Numbered from the stretch's first letter, positions 1 to 8,960 are shown. The stretch is DNA of 64,000 bases from Prauserella aidingensis (GCF_024171865.1 NZ_JAMTCN010000002.1:124001-188000); one strand, 5' to 3'. The notes: generated by a model not told the origin, from the letters alone. Numbers and translations are program-made.

Positions 1-363
1 GGACAGGGTCGTGATGGACATGAAGGCGGCGCCCAGCATCAGGTACAGGGCGTAGAAGCCCGCGACGAGCCGGGCGACGGTGATGTCGTCGAAGCCGTAA
101 CCGGGTCCGCCGATCAGCGCCATCACGGGGTTCGCGGCCATCGTGGCCATCCCGGCCAGGCTCTCGGCGTCCATGACGGCGCCGATCGCGTTGGCGAAGT
201 AGGCCCACAGCACCGTCAACCCCAGCACCCAGGCCGGCAGGCGCACGCGGTCGCGGCGCACCATGAACCGCAACAGGGTCCCGGTACCGGTGAGCGCGCC
301 GCGCTGGCGGGAGGTGGTCTCCTGCGGCGCCGCACCGCCGGGCCGTTCGGTGGTGGTCGTCAT
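1..363 (-). CDS. ABC-2 type transporter permease, partial
   Basis: The N-terminal 121 codons of a leftward gene that runs off the window edge. It starts at ATG 363-361 and overlaps the stop of the ATPase gene by four bases (ATGA), so the two are translationally coupled. A polar, basic N-terminus of about 40 residues is followed by a first membrane segment ([20 protein letters not shown]) and a second hydrophobic stretch near the edge ([15 protein letters not shown]). The order TetR-ATPase-permease is typical of drug or polyketide-type exporters of actinomycetes. The substrate cannot be read from this fragment. Confidence 0.75.
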   Translation of the reverse strand, partial: MTTTTERPGGAAPQETTSRQRGALTGTGTLLRFMVRRDRVRLPAWVLGLTVLWAYFANAIGAVMDAESLAGMATMAANPVMALIGGPGYGFDDITVARLVAGFYALYLMLGAAFMSITTLS

Positions 364-1379
364 GACGCCACCTCGTTCCTGCCGGCGCGGAGCTTGCCTG
401 CGCGGCGCTTACCGGAGCCGTTGGTCCCGGAACCGTCGTCGTGGTTGCCGTTGCTGCCGGCGCTGCCCAGTTCGTCGCCGTAATGCCGGAGCAGCAGTTG
501 CTCCAACGTCGGCGGCGTGGCGGTCAGGGCCTGCACGTCGTGGGAAGCCAGGTCGCGCATGATCGCCGGCAGGTGCTCGGCATCGACCTCGAACCGCATC
601 TGCCGGCCCTCGGCGTGCAGGTCGTGCACGCCCTGCCGACGAGCGAGCTCGGTGAGGGGCTTGTCGGTCGACACGGTGACGGTCGTCCGGGACAGGTGCC
701 GCAGGTCCTGCAACGTGCCGGACTCGACGACCGTGCCCTTGCGAATGATGGAGATCCGGTCGGCGAGGATCTCGACCTGGGCCAGGATGTGACTGGACAG
801 CAGCACCGTGACACCGGCGTCCTTGGCCTCGCGGACGCACTCCTGGAAGACGACCTCCATCAGCGGGTCGAGACCCGCGGTGGGCTCGTCGAGCAGCAGC
901 AGGTCGACGTCGGAGGCCAGCGCCGAGATCAGCGCGACCTTCTGCCGATTACCCTTGGAGTAGGTCCGGCCCTTCTTGCGCGGGTCGAGGTCGAAGCGCT
1001 CGACGAGCTCGTCGCGTTTGGCGGCGTCCACCCCGCCCCGCAGCCGGGCGAACAGGTCCATGGCCTCCCCGCCGGTGAGGTTGGGCCACAGCTCCACATC
1101 GCCGGGCACGTAGGCCAGCCGGCGGTGCAGGGCGACGGCGTCGCGCCACGGGTCGCCGCCGAGCATGCGTACCGTCCCGGCGTCGTGGCGCAGGATCCCC
1201 AGCAGGATCCGCATCGTGGTGGACTTCCCGGCGCCGTTCGGTCCCAGGAAGCCGTGGACCTCTCCGCGTGCGACCTCGAGGTCGAGGCCGTCGAGGGCGG
1301 TGACCTTCCCGTAGTTCTTGGTGACGCCGGAGATGTCGATGGCAGGGGACTCGCCCCTGGCGGATTCGGTGGACGACAT
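360..1379 (-). CDS. ABC transporter ATP-binding protein (DrrA/exporter type)
   Basis: A 339-residue cytoplasmic ATPase that would power the coupled permease. Walker [10 protein letters not shown] is at 46-54, Walker B LLLLDEP at 160-166 and the H-loop SSH near 195. The ABC signature is unusual: YSKGNRQK (140-147) instead of LSGGQ, a variant common in DrrA-like exporters of actinomycetes. After the nucleotide-binding domain comes a roughly 100-residue regulatory tail ending in a Gly/Asn/Lys-rich stretch. The start ATG has a GAGGG ribosome site upstream. The TetR gene lies 85 bp upstream on the same strand, so the trio probably forms one autoregulated operon. Substrate unknown. Confidence 0.88.
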   Translation of the reverse strand: MSSTESARGESPAIDISGVTKNYGKVTALDGLDLEVARGEVHGFLGPNGAGKSTTMRILLGILRHDAGTVRMLGGDPWRDAVALHRRLAYVPGDVELWPNLTGGEAMDLFARLRGGVDAAKRDELVERFDLDPRKKGRTYSKGNRQKVALISALASDVDLLLLDEPTAGLDPLMEVVFQECVREAKDAGVTVLLSSHILAQVEILADRISIIRKGTVVESGTLQDLRHLSRTTVTVSTDKPLTELARRQGVHDLHAEGRQMRFEVDAEHLPAIMRDLASHDVQALTATPPTLEQLLLRHYGDELGSAGSNGNHDDGSGTNGSGKRRAGKLRAGRNEVAS

Positions 1380-1464
1380 GGTCGACCCTCTTTCTGCCGT
1401 GGAGTCTCGTGGTGTTCGCGATGTCGTTCGCGTGGTCTGCAGGTGTGCGCCGGCTGTCCGCGGG

Positions 1465-2166
1465 TCAGGCGGTGTCGGGTGTGGTGTCCGGTCCGGCGGG
1501 CGGATCGGCCGGGGGGTCGCTGTCGCTGAGTGGTTCGGTGCGGTCGGACACGTAGGCGTCGAGCAGGGTGCTGTCGGTCAGCAGGCCGTGGGTGTAGAGC
1601 TCGAGGGCGGGCGGCATCAGCTCGTGGGTCGTCTGCCGCCAGAAGTCCGCGTCGAGCTCGCCGAGCTCCTTGTCCGCCATCAGGACGGACTGGAGCATCC
1701 AGCCGAGCGAGATCGAGAAGGTGAGCTTGACGCGGGCCCGCTCGTCCCGACTGGGCCGCATCACTCCGGTGCGGACCCCTTCGGCCATCCAGCGCTCGGC
1801 CTCGCCGTACATGTCGGTGAGGAGGTTCCGTGCCGCATCACCGCCGTTCATGAGGCTGCGCACCACGTAGCGGATGAGCGGCTGGAACTCGTCGACCATC
1901 GCCATCTGCGTCAGGAACGTGGCGCGCAGATCGGCCGAGCGCATGGCCTCGGTCTTGTACTTCCGGGTCACGTCCACGACGTGTTCGTCGCAGGCGCGGC
2001 GCAGTTCCTCCTTGGAGTCGAAGTGCTTGAGGATCGCCGGTGCGCTCACCCCGACGTCGGCCGCGATTGCGCGCAGTGAGGCGTCGAAGCCGTCCTGCCC
2101 GAAGCGGTTGACGGCGGCCTCGAGGATGCGGGTCCGGGTGTCCGGAACGTCTGCGGGTGAACGCAT
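1465..2166 (-). CDS. TetR family transcriptional regulator
   Basis: A 233-residue one-component repressor. The helix-turn-helix lies at about residues 29-52 ([19 protein letters not shown]), followed by a helical ligand-binding domain and a disordered Pro/Asp/Ser-rich C-terminus. I place the start at ATG 2166 because residues upstream of it (reading on to 2238) do not look like TetR sequence and the conserved fold begins about ten residues after this ATG. No Shine-Dalgarno is visible, so the transcript may be leaderless. The start codon abuts three phased GTAAAC repeats that could be its own operator. It leads the ABC exporter genes and probably represses them; the ligand is unknown. Confidence 0.85.
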   Translation of the reverse strand: MRSPADVPDTRTRILEAAVNRFGQDGFDASLRAIAADVGVSAPAILKHFDSKEELRRACDEHVVDVTRKYKTEAMRSADLRATFLTQMAMVDEFQPLIRYVVRSLMNGGDAARNLLTDMYGEAERWMAEGVRTGVMRPSRDERARVKLTFSISLGWMLQSVLMADKELGELDADFWRQTTHELMPPALELYTHGLLTDSTLLDAYVSDRTEPLSDSDPPADPPAGPDTTPDTA

Positions 2167-2192
2167 GTAAACCACGGTAAACGCGTGTAAAC
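2167..2192. promoter_or_regulatory. Three phased GTAAAC repeats, candidate TetR operator
   Basis: GTAAAC occurs at 2167-2172, 2177-2182 and 2187-2192, exactly 10 bp apart (about one helical turn), immediately upstream of the TetR start codon. This is a direct-repeat rather than the usual dyad arrangement. Autoregulatory binding is inferred from position only. Confidence 0.45.
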
Positions 2193-2296
2193 CAGACGCG
2201 CAAGTGGGGGCGCGAGACGGACGGTCCGCCCAGCTCACAAGGGTGCTCAGTGCAGGGTCCCGCCCGCGGGTGCGGGTTCGCCGGAGATCGGGCCGG

Positions 2297-3244
2297 TCAG
2301 CCGTCGGAGCGGACGCCGCGGAGGAACGTCGCCAGGATCGCCGAGGTCTCGCCGGGTGCTTCGAGGTGCGGGAAGTGGCCCACGGCGGGCAGCGTCACGA
2401 ACTCGGAGTGCGGCCCGCGCCACGGCGTCGAATCGCGGGCCGTGGCGGGCAGGATGCACGGGTCGTCCTCGCCGTGCAGCTGGAGCACGGGCATCGTGAC
2501 GCGGGTGTCGACGTCGCGCCGGAACCGTCTGCCGTCGCTGCGGAACTGCGAGCGCACGGCCCAGCGGTAGTACTCGAGCGCGCTGTGGGCGACACCCGGT
2601 ATGCGCATCGCGTGCCGGAGCGTGGCGGTGGTCTCGGCGAAGTCGTCGGTGCCGCGCCACGCCTCGCCTGCCCACGACGCGAGCAGCTCGCCGGTGTAGG
2701 CGGCGTCGTCGGCGACGAGCCGTTTCTCCGGCGCCATGGGCACCTGGAACCGGAGCACGTGTCGTGACGCACGGGCCTGGGCGCCCCGGCGTCCGACGGG
2801 CAGTGTCGCGGCGGCATGTCGCAGCGCCAGCGGATGTGCACCGCCCAGCACGCCGACGGACCGCACGACACGCGGCCGGATCGCCGCGGCCGACCAGGCG
2901 AGCAGCCCGCCCCAGGAATGGCCGACGACGTGTGCCGAGCGGAGGCCGAGCGCGCGAATCAGTCCCGCGACGTCTCCCGCGGCCGTCCACGCGTCGTAGC
3001 CGCGCGGCGGCTTGTCCGAGTCCCCGTATCCGCGGAGGTCGACGGCCACCACGCGGAATCCGGCGTCGGCGAGGTCGCGCAGCTGGTGATGCCACGTCCA
3101 CCACAGCCCTGCGAACCCGTGCAGCAGCAACACGGGCTCGCCCTCACCGGCCTCCGCGACGTGCAGCAGAATGCCGTTGGCGGACACGTCGCGATGCGTC
3201 CACGGGCCGGGATACCGGACGGTCGACGGGTCGGGCGGGAGCAC
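2297..3244 (-). CDS. Alpha/beta hydrolase, EphE-like (epoxide hydrolase family)
   Basis: A 315-residue alpha/beta-hydrolase. Visible catalytic parts are the oxyanion-hole motif HGFAG (42-46), nucleophile elbow GHSWGG with Ser110, an acid in GEDD (about 260) and His290 in VGHFPH. Epoxide hydrolases proper have Asp as nucleophile; here it is Ser, so an esterase, lipase or peroxidase-like activity is more likely than epoxide hydrolysis. It lies 25 bp downstream of the holin-like gene on the same strand, the arrangement I recall for M. tuberculosis Rv3669-Rv3670 (ephE), where it also neighbours acs. Cytoplasmic or membrane-associated; no signal peptide. Physiological substrate unknown. Confidence 0.82.
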   Translation of the reverse strand: MLPPDPSTVRYPGPWTHRDVSANGILLHVAEAGEGEPVLLLHGFAGLWWTWHHQLRDLADAGFRVVAVDLRGYGDSDKPPRGYDAWTAAGDVAGLIRALGLRSAHVVGHSWGGLLAWSAAAIRPRVVRSVGVLGGAHPLALRHAAATLPVGRRGAQARASRHVLRFQVPMAPEKRLVADDAAYTGELLASWAGEAWRGTDDFAETTATLRHAMRIPGVAHSALEYYRWAVRSQFRSDGRRFRRDVDTRVTMPVLQLHGEDDPCILPATARDSTPWRGPHSEFVTLPAVGHFPHLEAPGETSAILATFLRGVRSDG

Positions 3245-3269
3245 TTCCGGGCTGTGGTGACGCGAGGGA

Positions 3270-3812
3270 TCAGGACCGCGGCAGCGGCCGGCCCGCGGTC
3301 GCGGGCGTCCCGTCGGCGGCCTCGCCCGACTTCTGCTGCGGCTTCAGCGCCGCCGCCGACTCCTTGATGCTGTCGATCGACCGCTGCGGCGCGCGGACCT
3401 TCTTGAACTTCCGGTAGCCGAGGAATCCGCAGACGCCGGCGAACACCAGCATCAGCAGGAACACGATGCCGAAGGCGGCCCAGCGCTGGAGCCACTCCGA
3501 CAGCAGCTCGCCGAGGAAGAAAAAGAAGAAGAACGAGCTGTAGAGCGCGACCACCGCGGCGATGATGAAGAAGACGCTGCCCTTGGTGGCCTTCTTGACC
3601 TCGCCGACAGTCTCGGCCTTCGCCAGCTCCAGTTCGGCGCGGAACAGCGTCGACATGTGCTGTGTCGCGTCCTTGACCAGCGATCCGATCGACGCGCCTT
3701 CGGCGGAGTCGGCCGTGGAGTCCTCCGACAACGGGAGGTAGGGCACCCAGTCCCCGGCATCCCGGTTGTCGCCGTCGTTGAGTTCATGCTTCGGGCTGCT
3801 CACGCGCCTCAT
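3270..3812 (-). CDS. Phage-holin-superfamily membrane protein (Rv3669-like)
   Basis: A 180-residue protein of the actinobacterial putative phage holin family. An acidic N-terminus (1-45) leads to an amphipathic helix (46-77), then two membrane segments (about 79-103 and 111-133) and a basic, disordered C-terminus. The first segment holds six consecutive phenylalanines (94-99), which is notable in such a GC-rich gene because it needs an AT-richer run. Despite the family name these are chromosomal core proteins, not lysis genes; no phage genes surround it. It heads a two-gene operon with the hydrolase. Function unknown. Confidence 0.8.
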   Translation of the reverse strand: MRRVSSPKHELNDGDNRDAGDWVPYLPLSEDSTADSAEGASIGSLVKDATQHMSTLFRAELELAKAETVGEVKKATKGSVFFIIAAVVALYSSFFFFFFLGELLSEWLQRWAAFGIVFLLMLVFAGVCGFLGYRKFKKVRAPQRSIDSIKESAAALKPQQKSGEAADGTPATAGRPLPRS

Positions 3813-3976
3813 CGTGCCATGCGGACGGGGTCACGGTCGCGAAGGGCGCAGGGCGATGTCGATGTTGTGTGAAGTTGTCGTCCGAACGGGTCGCCCGCAG
3901 GTCGGATCGGAAATCCGCCGAATGGGTGAGAGCTGACGGCGACAGCTATCACGATCGGTAGCAAGTGGGGAGTATT

Positions 3977-4041
3977 GTTGAGTACTGGCCGGTAATCCGG
4001 GACAGAGTCGTCAAAGTACGCAAGATCGGACAGTATTCAAC
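3977..4041. promoter_or_regulatory. Inverted repeat abutting the peptide transporter start
   Basis: GTTGAGTACTG (3977-3987) and CAGTATTCAAC (4031-4041) match in inverted orientation at 10 of 11 positions. The right arm ends exactly one base before the ATG at 4042, and no Shine-Dalgarno sequence is present in front of that ATG. It could be a repressor site over a leaderless promoter or a stem that hides the start. Confidence 0.45.
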
Positions 4042-5526
4042 ATGTCGGGCAACGCCACTGAAGCCGCCGGCGCGGGATCCGCGGGCGACGGCAACGAGAA
4101 GACCTTCTTCGGGCACCCTCGAGGGCTCGCCAACCTCTTCGGCGTCGAGATGTGGGAGCGCTTCTCGTTCTACGGGATGCTCGGCATCCTGCCGCTCTAC
4201 CTCTACTTCTCGGCCGCCGAGGGCGGTCTGGAGATGGACAGAGGCACCGCGCTCGGCATCGTCGGTGCGTACGGCGGTCTTGTCTACCTGTCGACGATCA
4301 TCGCCGCGTGGATCGCCGACCGCCTCCTCGCACCCGAACGGACCCTGTTCTACAGCGCCGTCCTCATCATGATCGGCCACCTCGGCCTCGCGGTGCTGCC
4401 CGGTTACCTCGGTGTCGGCGTCGGCCTCCTCTGCGTCGCGCTCGGCAGCGGCGGTGTCAAGGCGAATGCCACCGCCGTGCTGGGCACCCTGTACAGGGAG
4501 GGCGACCAGCGGCGCGACGCCGGCTTCACGATCTTCTACATGGGCGTCAACCTGGGCGCCTTCGTGGGTACCGCGCTCACCGGCTTCTTCCAGCACACGG
4601 TCGGTTTCCACGTCGGGTTCGGCCTCGCCGCGGCGGGTATGGCCCTCGGCCTGGTCCAGTACTCGATCGGCCGCGCCAACCTCGGCGAGGCGTCGCGCGT
4701 CGTGCCGAACCCGCTGCCCGTGTCCCGCCGTCCGCTGGTCGCGCTGGTCTTCGCGGCGGTCGTCGCCGTGGCCGTGGTCCTCGTGCTGACGGGCGTGGTG
4801 ACCGCGGAGAACCTCGGTGACGTCGCGGTGGGTGTCGCCGGTGTCGCGGCCGTCGTGCTGTTCGCGATCCTGTTGACCAGCTCCAAGGTGGACGGTGTCG
4901 AGCGCAGGCGCGTGCTGTCGTTCGTCCCGATGTTCGTGGGCAGCGCGGCGTTCTTCGCGCTGTTCCAGCAGCAGTTCACGGTGCTCGAGGTGTACTCGGA
5001 CGAACGGCTCAACCGCGACCTGTTCGGCTGGGAGATGCCGATCTCGTGGGTGAACCTGATCAACCCGGTGTTCATCCTGCTCCTGGCGCCCGTCTTCGCG
5101 ACGGTGTGGGCGAAGCTCGGCGACCGGCAGCCGTCGACCCCGATCAAGTTCGCGCTGGGTACCGGCGTGGTCGGTGTCGGGTTCCTGCTGTTCCTGCCGA
5201 TGGCGGGCGGACACGGCAACACGAGTCCGCTGCTGGCGATCGTGGGCATCCTCGCGGTGGTCACGATGGCGGAGATGTTCCTGTCGCCGGTGGGCCTGTC
5301 GCTGTCGACGAAGCTCGCCCCGAAGGCGTTCCCCGCCCGGATGGTGGCCCTGAACTACCTGTCGGTCTCCCTCGGCACGGCGTTGTCCGGCACGCTCGCC
5401 GAGTACTACACGCCGGAAACCGAGGCCGCGTACTTCGGCACGGTCGGTGCGGTCGCGGTCGTGATCGGTCTGCTGATCGCGCTGGCCTCGCCGTTCATCC
5501 GCAAGCTCATGTCCGGGGTGCGGTGA
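4042..5526 (+). CDS. POT/PTR family proton-coupled oligopeptide transporter
   Basis: A 494-residue inner-membrane protein of the proton-dependent oligopeptide transporter (POT, DtpT) family, expected to import di- and tripeptides. It carries the family motif ExxER as EMWERFSFYG (36-45), needed for proton coupling, and the PTR2 signature FYMGVNLG (165-172). About 12-14 membrane segments are spread along the chain, and the length fits the family. The start is the first in-frame ATG; the region before it lacks a ribosome-binding site but has an inverted repeat. It is monocistronic and convergent with the VIT-family gene. Peptide import beside wall-recycling genes elsewhere in the window is suggestive but not proof of a link. 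Confidence 0.9.
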   Translation: MSGNATEAAGAGSAGDGNEKTFFGHPRGLANLFGVEMWERFSFYGMLGILPLYLYFSAAEGGLEMDRGTALGIVGAYGGLVYLSTIIAAWIADRLLAPERTLFYSAVLIMIGHLGLAVLPGYLGVGVGLLCVALGSGGVKANATAVLGTLYREGDQRRDAGFTIFYMGVNLGAFVGTALTGFFQHTVGFHVGFGLAAAGMALGLVQYSIGRANLGEASRVVPNPLPVSRRPLVALVFAAVVAVAVVLVLTGVVTAENLGDVAVGVAGVAAVVLFAILLTSSKVDGVERRRVLSFVPMFVGSAAFFALFQQQFTVLEVYSDERLNRDLFGWEMPISWVNLINPVFILLLAPVFATVWAKLGDRQPSTPIKFALGTGVVGVGFLLFLPMAGGHGNTSPLLAIVGILAVVTMAEMFLSPVGLSLSTKLAPKAFPARMVALNYLSVSLGTALSGTLAEYYTPETEAAYFGTVGAVAVVIGLLIALASPFIRKLMSGVR

Positions 5527-5595
5527 CGGCACCGCACGAGTCGGCGGAGCCGCGGTGACGCGTCGCGTGCCCTCGGGGCGATTCGGAGGGCCTCT

Positions 5596-5627
5596 CGGTT
5601 CTCCCGACTCGGCGGTTCTCCCGACTC
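5596..5627. repeat. 15-bp direct repeat pair
   Basis: CGGTTCTCCCGACTC occurs at 5596-5610 and 5613-5627, the second copy running into the stop codon of the leftward VIT-family gene. Probably a local slippage duplication between two convergent genes. Confidence 0.6.
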
Positions 5628-6333
5628 AGCCGGTGGACACGCCGAACAGGGAACCGACGCCGTAGGTGATCGCCATGGTGAGTGCGCCGACGCCGACGTT
5701 CCGCACCACGGCGGGCAGTCGGCGCGCTCCGCCGAGGGTGGCGCTCGTCCATCCGGTCAGCACCAGTCCGGCGAGCACGCCGATCGCGCAGGTCGCGACG
5801 CGGATCTCGGGCGGCGGCAGCACCATGGCCAGTAGCGGGAGCAGGGCACCGACGACGAACGCTCCCATCGACGCGAGTGCCGCGTGCCACGGGTTCGTCA
5901 GGTTGTCCGGATCGATGCGCAGCTCGACGTCGGCGTGGGCGCCGAGCGGGTCCTTCTCGGTGAGCTCGCGGGCGACGCGTGCGGCGAGGTCGGGCGAGAG
6001 GCCCTTGTCCTCGTAGATTCCCGCGAGCTGCCGCTCCTCGGAGTCGGGCATCGCCTCCAGCTCCCACTTCTCGGTGCGGAGCAACGCTTTCTCCGTGTCC
6101 CGCTGCGTACTGACGGACACGTACTCCCCGCCCGCCATCGACAGCGCGCCCGCGACGAGGGACGCGACGCCCGCGACGACCAGGGCGGACCGGTCGGTCG
6201 TCGCTCCGGCGACCCCCACGACCAGGCCCGCCACCGAGACGATGCCGTCGTTGGCGCCGAGTACTGCAGCGCGGAGCCAGTTGGTGCGCCTGCCGACGCC
6301 GTCGTCGCGGTGGTTCGTCCGGTCGCCGTCCAC
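5626..6333 (-). CDS. VIT1/CCC1 family iron/manganese transporter
   Basis: A 235-residue membrane protein of the VIT1/CCC1 family, which exports or stores Fe2+ or Mn2+. The N-terminal transmembrane part contains the family-typical LGANDGIVS stretch; a second membrane segment includes the conserved GEYVSVSTQRD turn. A cytoplasmic acidic helical module (about 85-150, rich in Glu) probably binds metal, followed by three further membrane segments. Length is normal for bacterial members. It is convergent with the peptide transporter and divergent from the OsmC gene, leaving about 40 bp for both promoters. Confidence 0.88.
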   Translation of the reverse strand: MDGDRTNHRDDGVGRRTNWLRAAVLGANDGIVSVAGLVVGVAGATTDRSALVVAGVASLVAGALSMAGGEYVSVSTQRDTEKALLRTEKWELEAMPDSEERQLAGIYEDKGLSPDLAARVARELTEKDPLGAHADVELRIDPDNLTNPWHAALASMGAFVVGALLPLLAMVLPPPEIRVATCAIGVLAGLVLTGWTSATLGGARRLPAVVRNVGVGALTMAITYGVGSLFGVSTG

Positions 6334-6374
6334 ACGATCACCCTGGCGTCACCGGCGACGGGTATCAAGGAGGC

Positions 6375-6872
6375 ATGCGCGAGCGGGAGCACACGTACAG
6401 GTTGACTCTGCGGTGGACGGGTGACCGTGGCACCGGCACCTCGGGATACCGCGACTTCGGCCGCGAGCACGACGTCGTCGCCGACGGGAAACCGCCGTTG
6501 GCGGGGTCGGCCGATCCGTTCTTCCGGGGCGACGCGGACCGGTGGAACCCGGAGGATCTGTTGCTGGCGGCGCTCGCCCAGTGCCACATGCTGTCGTACC
6601 TCGCCCAGTGCGCACGGGCGGGCGTCGTGGTCACCGGCTACGCCGACGAGCCGTTCGGCACGATGACGGAGACGCTCGGGGTCGGCGAGTTCAGGTCCGT
6701 GTCGCTCCGCCCGGTGGTCACCGTCGCCGACGCCGACATGGTCGAGCGGGCCCGCGAACTCCACGAACCCGCCCACGAGGCGTGCTTCATCGCCCGGTCG
6801 GTGAACTTCCCGGTGCGCCACGAGGCCCGCATCGCCGTCGACGGGGCCCGTGGCGGTTCCGCAGGCGACTGA
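6375..6872 (+). CDS. OsmC family protein
   Basis: A 165-residue protein of the OsmC/Ohr fold, which reduces organic hydroperoxides using two conserved cysteines. One lies in the central helix (AQCHML) and the other in HEACFIARSVNFPV near the C-terminus, the usual OsmC positions. The ATG has a clear AAGGAGG site just upstream. Being divergent from the metal transporter suggests shared metal or oxidative-stress context, which is inference. The C-terminus ends 15 bp from the convergent coiled-coil gene. Confidence 0.87.
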   Translation: MREREHTYRLTLRWTGDRGTGTSGYRDFGREHDVVADGKPPLAGSADPFFRGDADRWNPEDLLLAALAQCHMLSYLAQCARAGVVVTGYADEPFGTMTETLGVGEFRSVSLRPVVTVADADMVERARELHEPAHEACFIARSVNFPVRHEARIAVDGARGGSAGD

Positions 6873-6887
6873 TCACCGGCGGGCGGG

Positions 6888-7451
6888 TCACTGCTCCAGT
6901 TCGGCCAGCTGCTTCCTGGCCTCTTCGAGCTGGGCCTCGAGCTCGGCCACGCGGGCCTGTTGCTGCTCCTTCGCGGCGTCGATGACCTCGTCGATCGGCG
7001 TGGACAGCTGCTCGTGGAGTTCCTTGGCCGCACGCGACACGGCCGAGGCGGTCACGGCCAGTCCGCGCGTGACCCACTTGCTGCCGTGTTTGAGTTCGGC
7101 CTGCCATTCGCCGTCCGCGGTCCCCGTGACGGTGAGTGTCAGCTCGACCGTGCGGGTCTTGCGTGCGTTCGACCCCTTCGCGCGGCCCCGCTTGGGCTTC
7201 GCCTCCTCGGTGGACTGACCCTCGTCTCCGGGCCGGGCGGCCTCGTCGGAACCGGCCGACGTCGCATCGGTGTCGGCGTCGGCATCGGCGGAGTTCCGGT
7301 CCGAACCGGAGCTGTCCGAACCGGTGTCGTCGCTGCTCACCGGGGTGTCGGTGGTCGGATCGGGGGCGTCGGTGGACGCGCCGGTCACGGCGGTGTCGGT
7401 GGCTCCCGTGGTGGCTTCGGTGGTGGCGTCGGCGGTGGCTTCGGCATTCAT
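6888..7451 (-). CDS. Hypothetical protein with acidic linker and C-terminal coiled coil
   Basis: A 187-residue protein in two parts. Residues 1-85 are a disordered Thr/Ala/Asp/Ser-rich stretch; a short basic segment (KPKRGRAKGSNARK) follows, then a small folded domain of about 60 residues (TVELTLTVTG...SKWVTRGL) and a C-terminal coiled coil (QQQARVAELEAQLEEARKQL). It resembles a family of unknown function found in actinomycetes (possibly DUF6319; not verified). A LexA-like box lies 46-61 bp upstream of the start, so DNA damage may induce it. No catalytic motif is visible. Confidence 0.72.
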   Translation of the reverse strand: MNAEATADATTEATTGATDTAVTGASTDAPDPTTDTPVSSDDTGSDSSGSDRNSADADADTDATSAGSDEAARPGDEGQSTEEAKPKRGRAKGSNARKTRTVELTLTVTGTADGEWQAELKHGSKWVTRGLAVTASAVSRAAKELHEQLSTPIDEVIDAAKEQQQARVAELEAQLEEARKQLAELEQ

Positions 7452-8066
7452 CGCGGGCAGGTCCCCTCGAAACGTCCGGCAGTGGCGTCCACAGTGTAGA
7501 ACATTCGTTCGACCTCTTGTCCACCCGGGTGTTCGCGAACCCGGCGAATGGCGTTAACAAAATCCGGAAAAGTGTGCTCCAGATCTCATACCGTCGAGTA
7601 GTCCGCCGGCCCGATGTGTCCGAATGGCGATGTGGAGTCTTTTCCGGCACGAACGTCGCCTCGGCCGTCCTGCCTGCGAAGTCGCGGTCCGCACCCCGTG
7701 TCCGTAGCTCGATGGAGTGATCCCACGATCGGGCCGTGCCCTGCGAAAACGCCGCATCCTTGCAGCTCGGGGCGCTGTTGAAAATTGGCAACGCATTTGA
7801 TCGCGCCTTGCGGTGGCGATAACAATGCGAACCGTCGCGTACGCGAACAGTAAACCCCTGTGCACGTAAAACCCGTGTGGCGCGGAACGTTGTGCACGCA
7901 GCGGGGTCGTACTGGGGGCTGCGCCGGCGGGTCCGGACTTCGGACGTTCGAGCACGAGGAACGCCCTGGTGCGGGCTTGCGCAAACGGTTGCACATCGCG
8001 TGGGCGGCGCACCACTGAACGCTCCACACCTCGCACCTTCGTGTGCCTAGTTGCAGGACGTGATCG
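7452..8066. other. 615-bp intergenic region, divergent promoters
   Basis: No credible gene. It holds the LexA-like box at 7497-7512 and, just beyond, an imperfect dyad at 7525-7544 whose core is GTTCGCGAAC. The part from about 7545 to 7900 is visibly richer in A/T than its neighbours and probably carries the promoter of the rightward L,D-transpeptidase gene. Open reading frames here lack coding character. Confidence 0.6.
7497..7512 (-). promoter_or_regulatory. LexA/SOS-box-like sequence
   Basis: On the minus strand this reads TCGAACGAATGTTCTA. The actinobacterial SOS box is TCGAAC-N4-GTTCGA; this site matches 10 of 12 defined positions. It is 46-61 bp upstream of the leftward coiled-coil gene, a normal distance for LexA repression. 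Confidence 0.5.
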
Positions 8067-8960
8067 ATGGAAAGGCGTAACAACGCCGGCTGTTCCGGTC
8101 CCGCGGGACCTCAGGCCGGTGTATCCGCCGGGTTCGGAGCCGTGCACCGGAAGCGGTCGCGGTCGCTGGCGGCAGTGGCGAGTGCGGCGGTGTTCGCGCT
8201 CGTCGTGACCGCGTGCGGTGGCGGGGACGACTCCGCCTCCGGTGGCGGGCAGGACACCAAACCGGTCGCCGTGACCCAGGAGCAGCTCGCGAAGCTCCCC
8301 AAGGCCACGACTTACGGCGACCTCGAACAAGCCCCGGCCGACCCCGCGAAGGGGGACACGTCGGCGAGCGAGAACGGCACCGGAACGGTGCTGCACCCCG
8401 AGAAGACCTTGGCGGTGTACGACGAGCCGGGCGGCGAGCCGTTCGCGAAACTGCCGACCAAGCAGATCAAGTCGCCGACGTGGGTTCCGGTCATCGCCGA
8501 GAAGGGCGACTGGGCGCAGATCCTGCTGCCCACGCGCCCGAACGGTGCCAGCGGCTGGATCCAGGCCACCGACAAGACGGTCGAAGAGGCCACCAGCGAT
8601 TTCGCCGTCACGGTGCACCGCGACGACTTCACCCTCGAGATCACCGAGAAGGGTGAGCAGATCGGGGAATGGACCATCGGGGTCGGGAAGGACGAGCACC
8701 CGACGCCGACGGGGCGGCAGTACATCATCGCTTCCATCGAGGAGCAGGTGAACGACTACAGCCCCATCGTGCTTCCGCTGAGTTATCACTCGGAGTCGCA
8801 CGAGACGTTCGGCGGTGGCCCCGGCACCGTCGGAATCCACACGTGGCCGGACAACAGTTTCGTTGGCAAGGCCAACAGCGACGGCTGCATCAGGGTCACG
8901 AAGGAGGCCCTGGACGAGCTCGTCAAGCTGCCGCTGGGAACGATCGTCGAGGTCGTCTGA
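8067..8960 (+). CDS. L,D-transpeptidase (YkuD) lipoprotein
   Basis: A 297-residue exported enzyme that would form or remodel 3-3 peptide crosslinks in the wall. A signal sequence ends in the lipobox VVTAC (Cys50), giving a membrane-anchored lipoprotein. A low-complexity linker and an SH3-like segment (about 85-170) precede the YkuD domain (about 175-297). The catalytic motif is seen as His258 and Cys274 in SDGCIRV; most family members have SHGC, so His is replaced by Asp before the GC. ATG 8067 has AGGA eight bases upstream; GTG 8142 is an alternative giving a shorter signal peptide. Confidence 0.87.
   Translation: MERRNNAGCSGPAGPQAGVSAGFGAVHRKRSRSLAAVASAAVFALVVTACGGGDDSASGGGQDTKPVAVTQEQLAKLPKATTYGDLEQAPADPAKGDTSASENGTGTVLHPEKTLAVYDEPGGEPFAKLPTKQIKSPTWVPVIAEKGDWAQILLPTRPNGASGWIQATDKTVEEATSDFAVTVHRDDFTLEITEKGEQIGEWTIGVGKDEHPTPTGRQYIIASIEEQVNDYSPIVLPLSYHSESHETFGGGPGTVGIHTWPDNSFVGKANSDGCIRVTKEALDELVKLPLGTIVEVV

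Noticed and set aside
1-2166. Antibiotic resistance or biosynthesis cluster at the left edge
   Set aside because: Only a TetR-ABC exporter is visible; no biosynthetic genes, and the substrate cannot be deduced.
3270-3812. Prophage holin gene
   Set aside because: Family name only; no endolysin, structural or integrase gene nearby, and the gene belongs to a conserved actinobacterial locus.
3949-5532. 527-codon frame antisense to the peptide transporter
   Set aside because: Same antisense artefact; the transporter has intact family motifs on the other strand.
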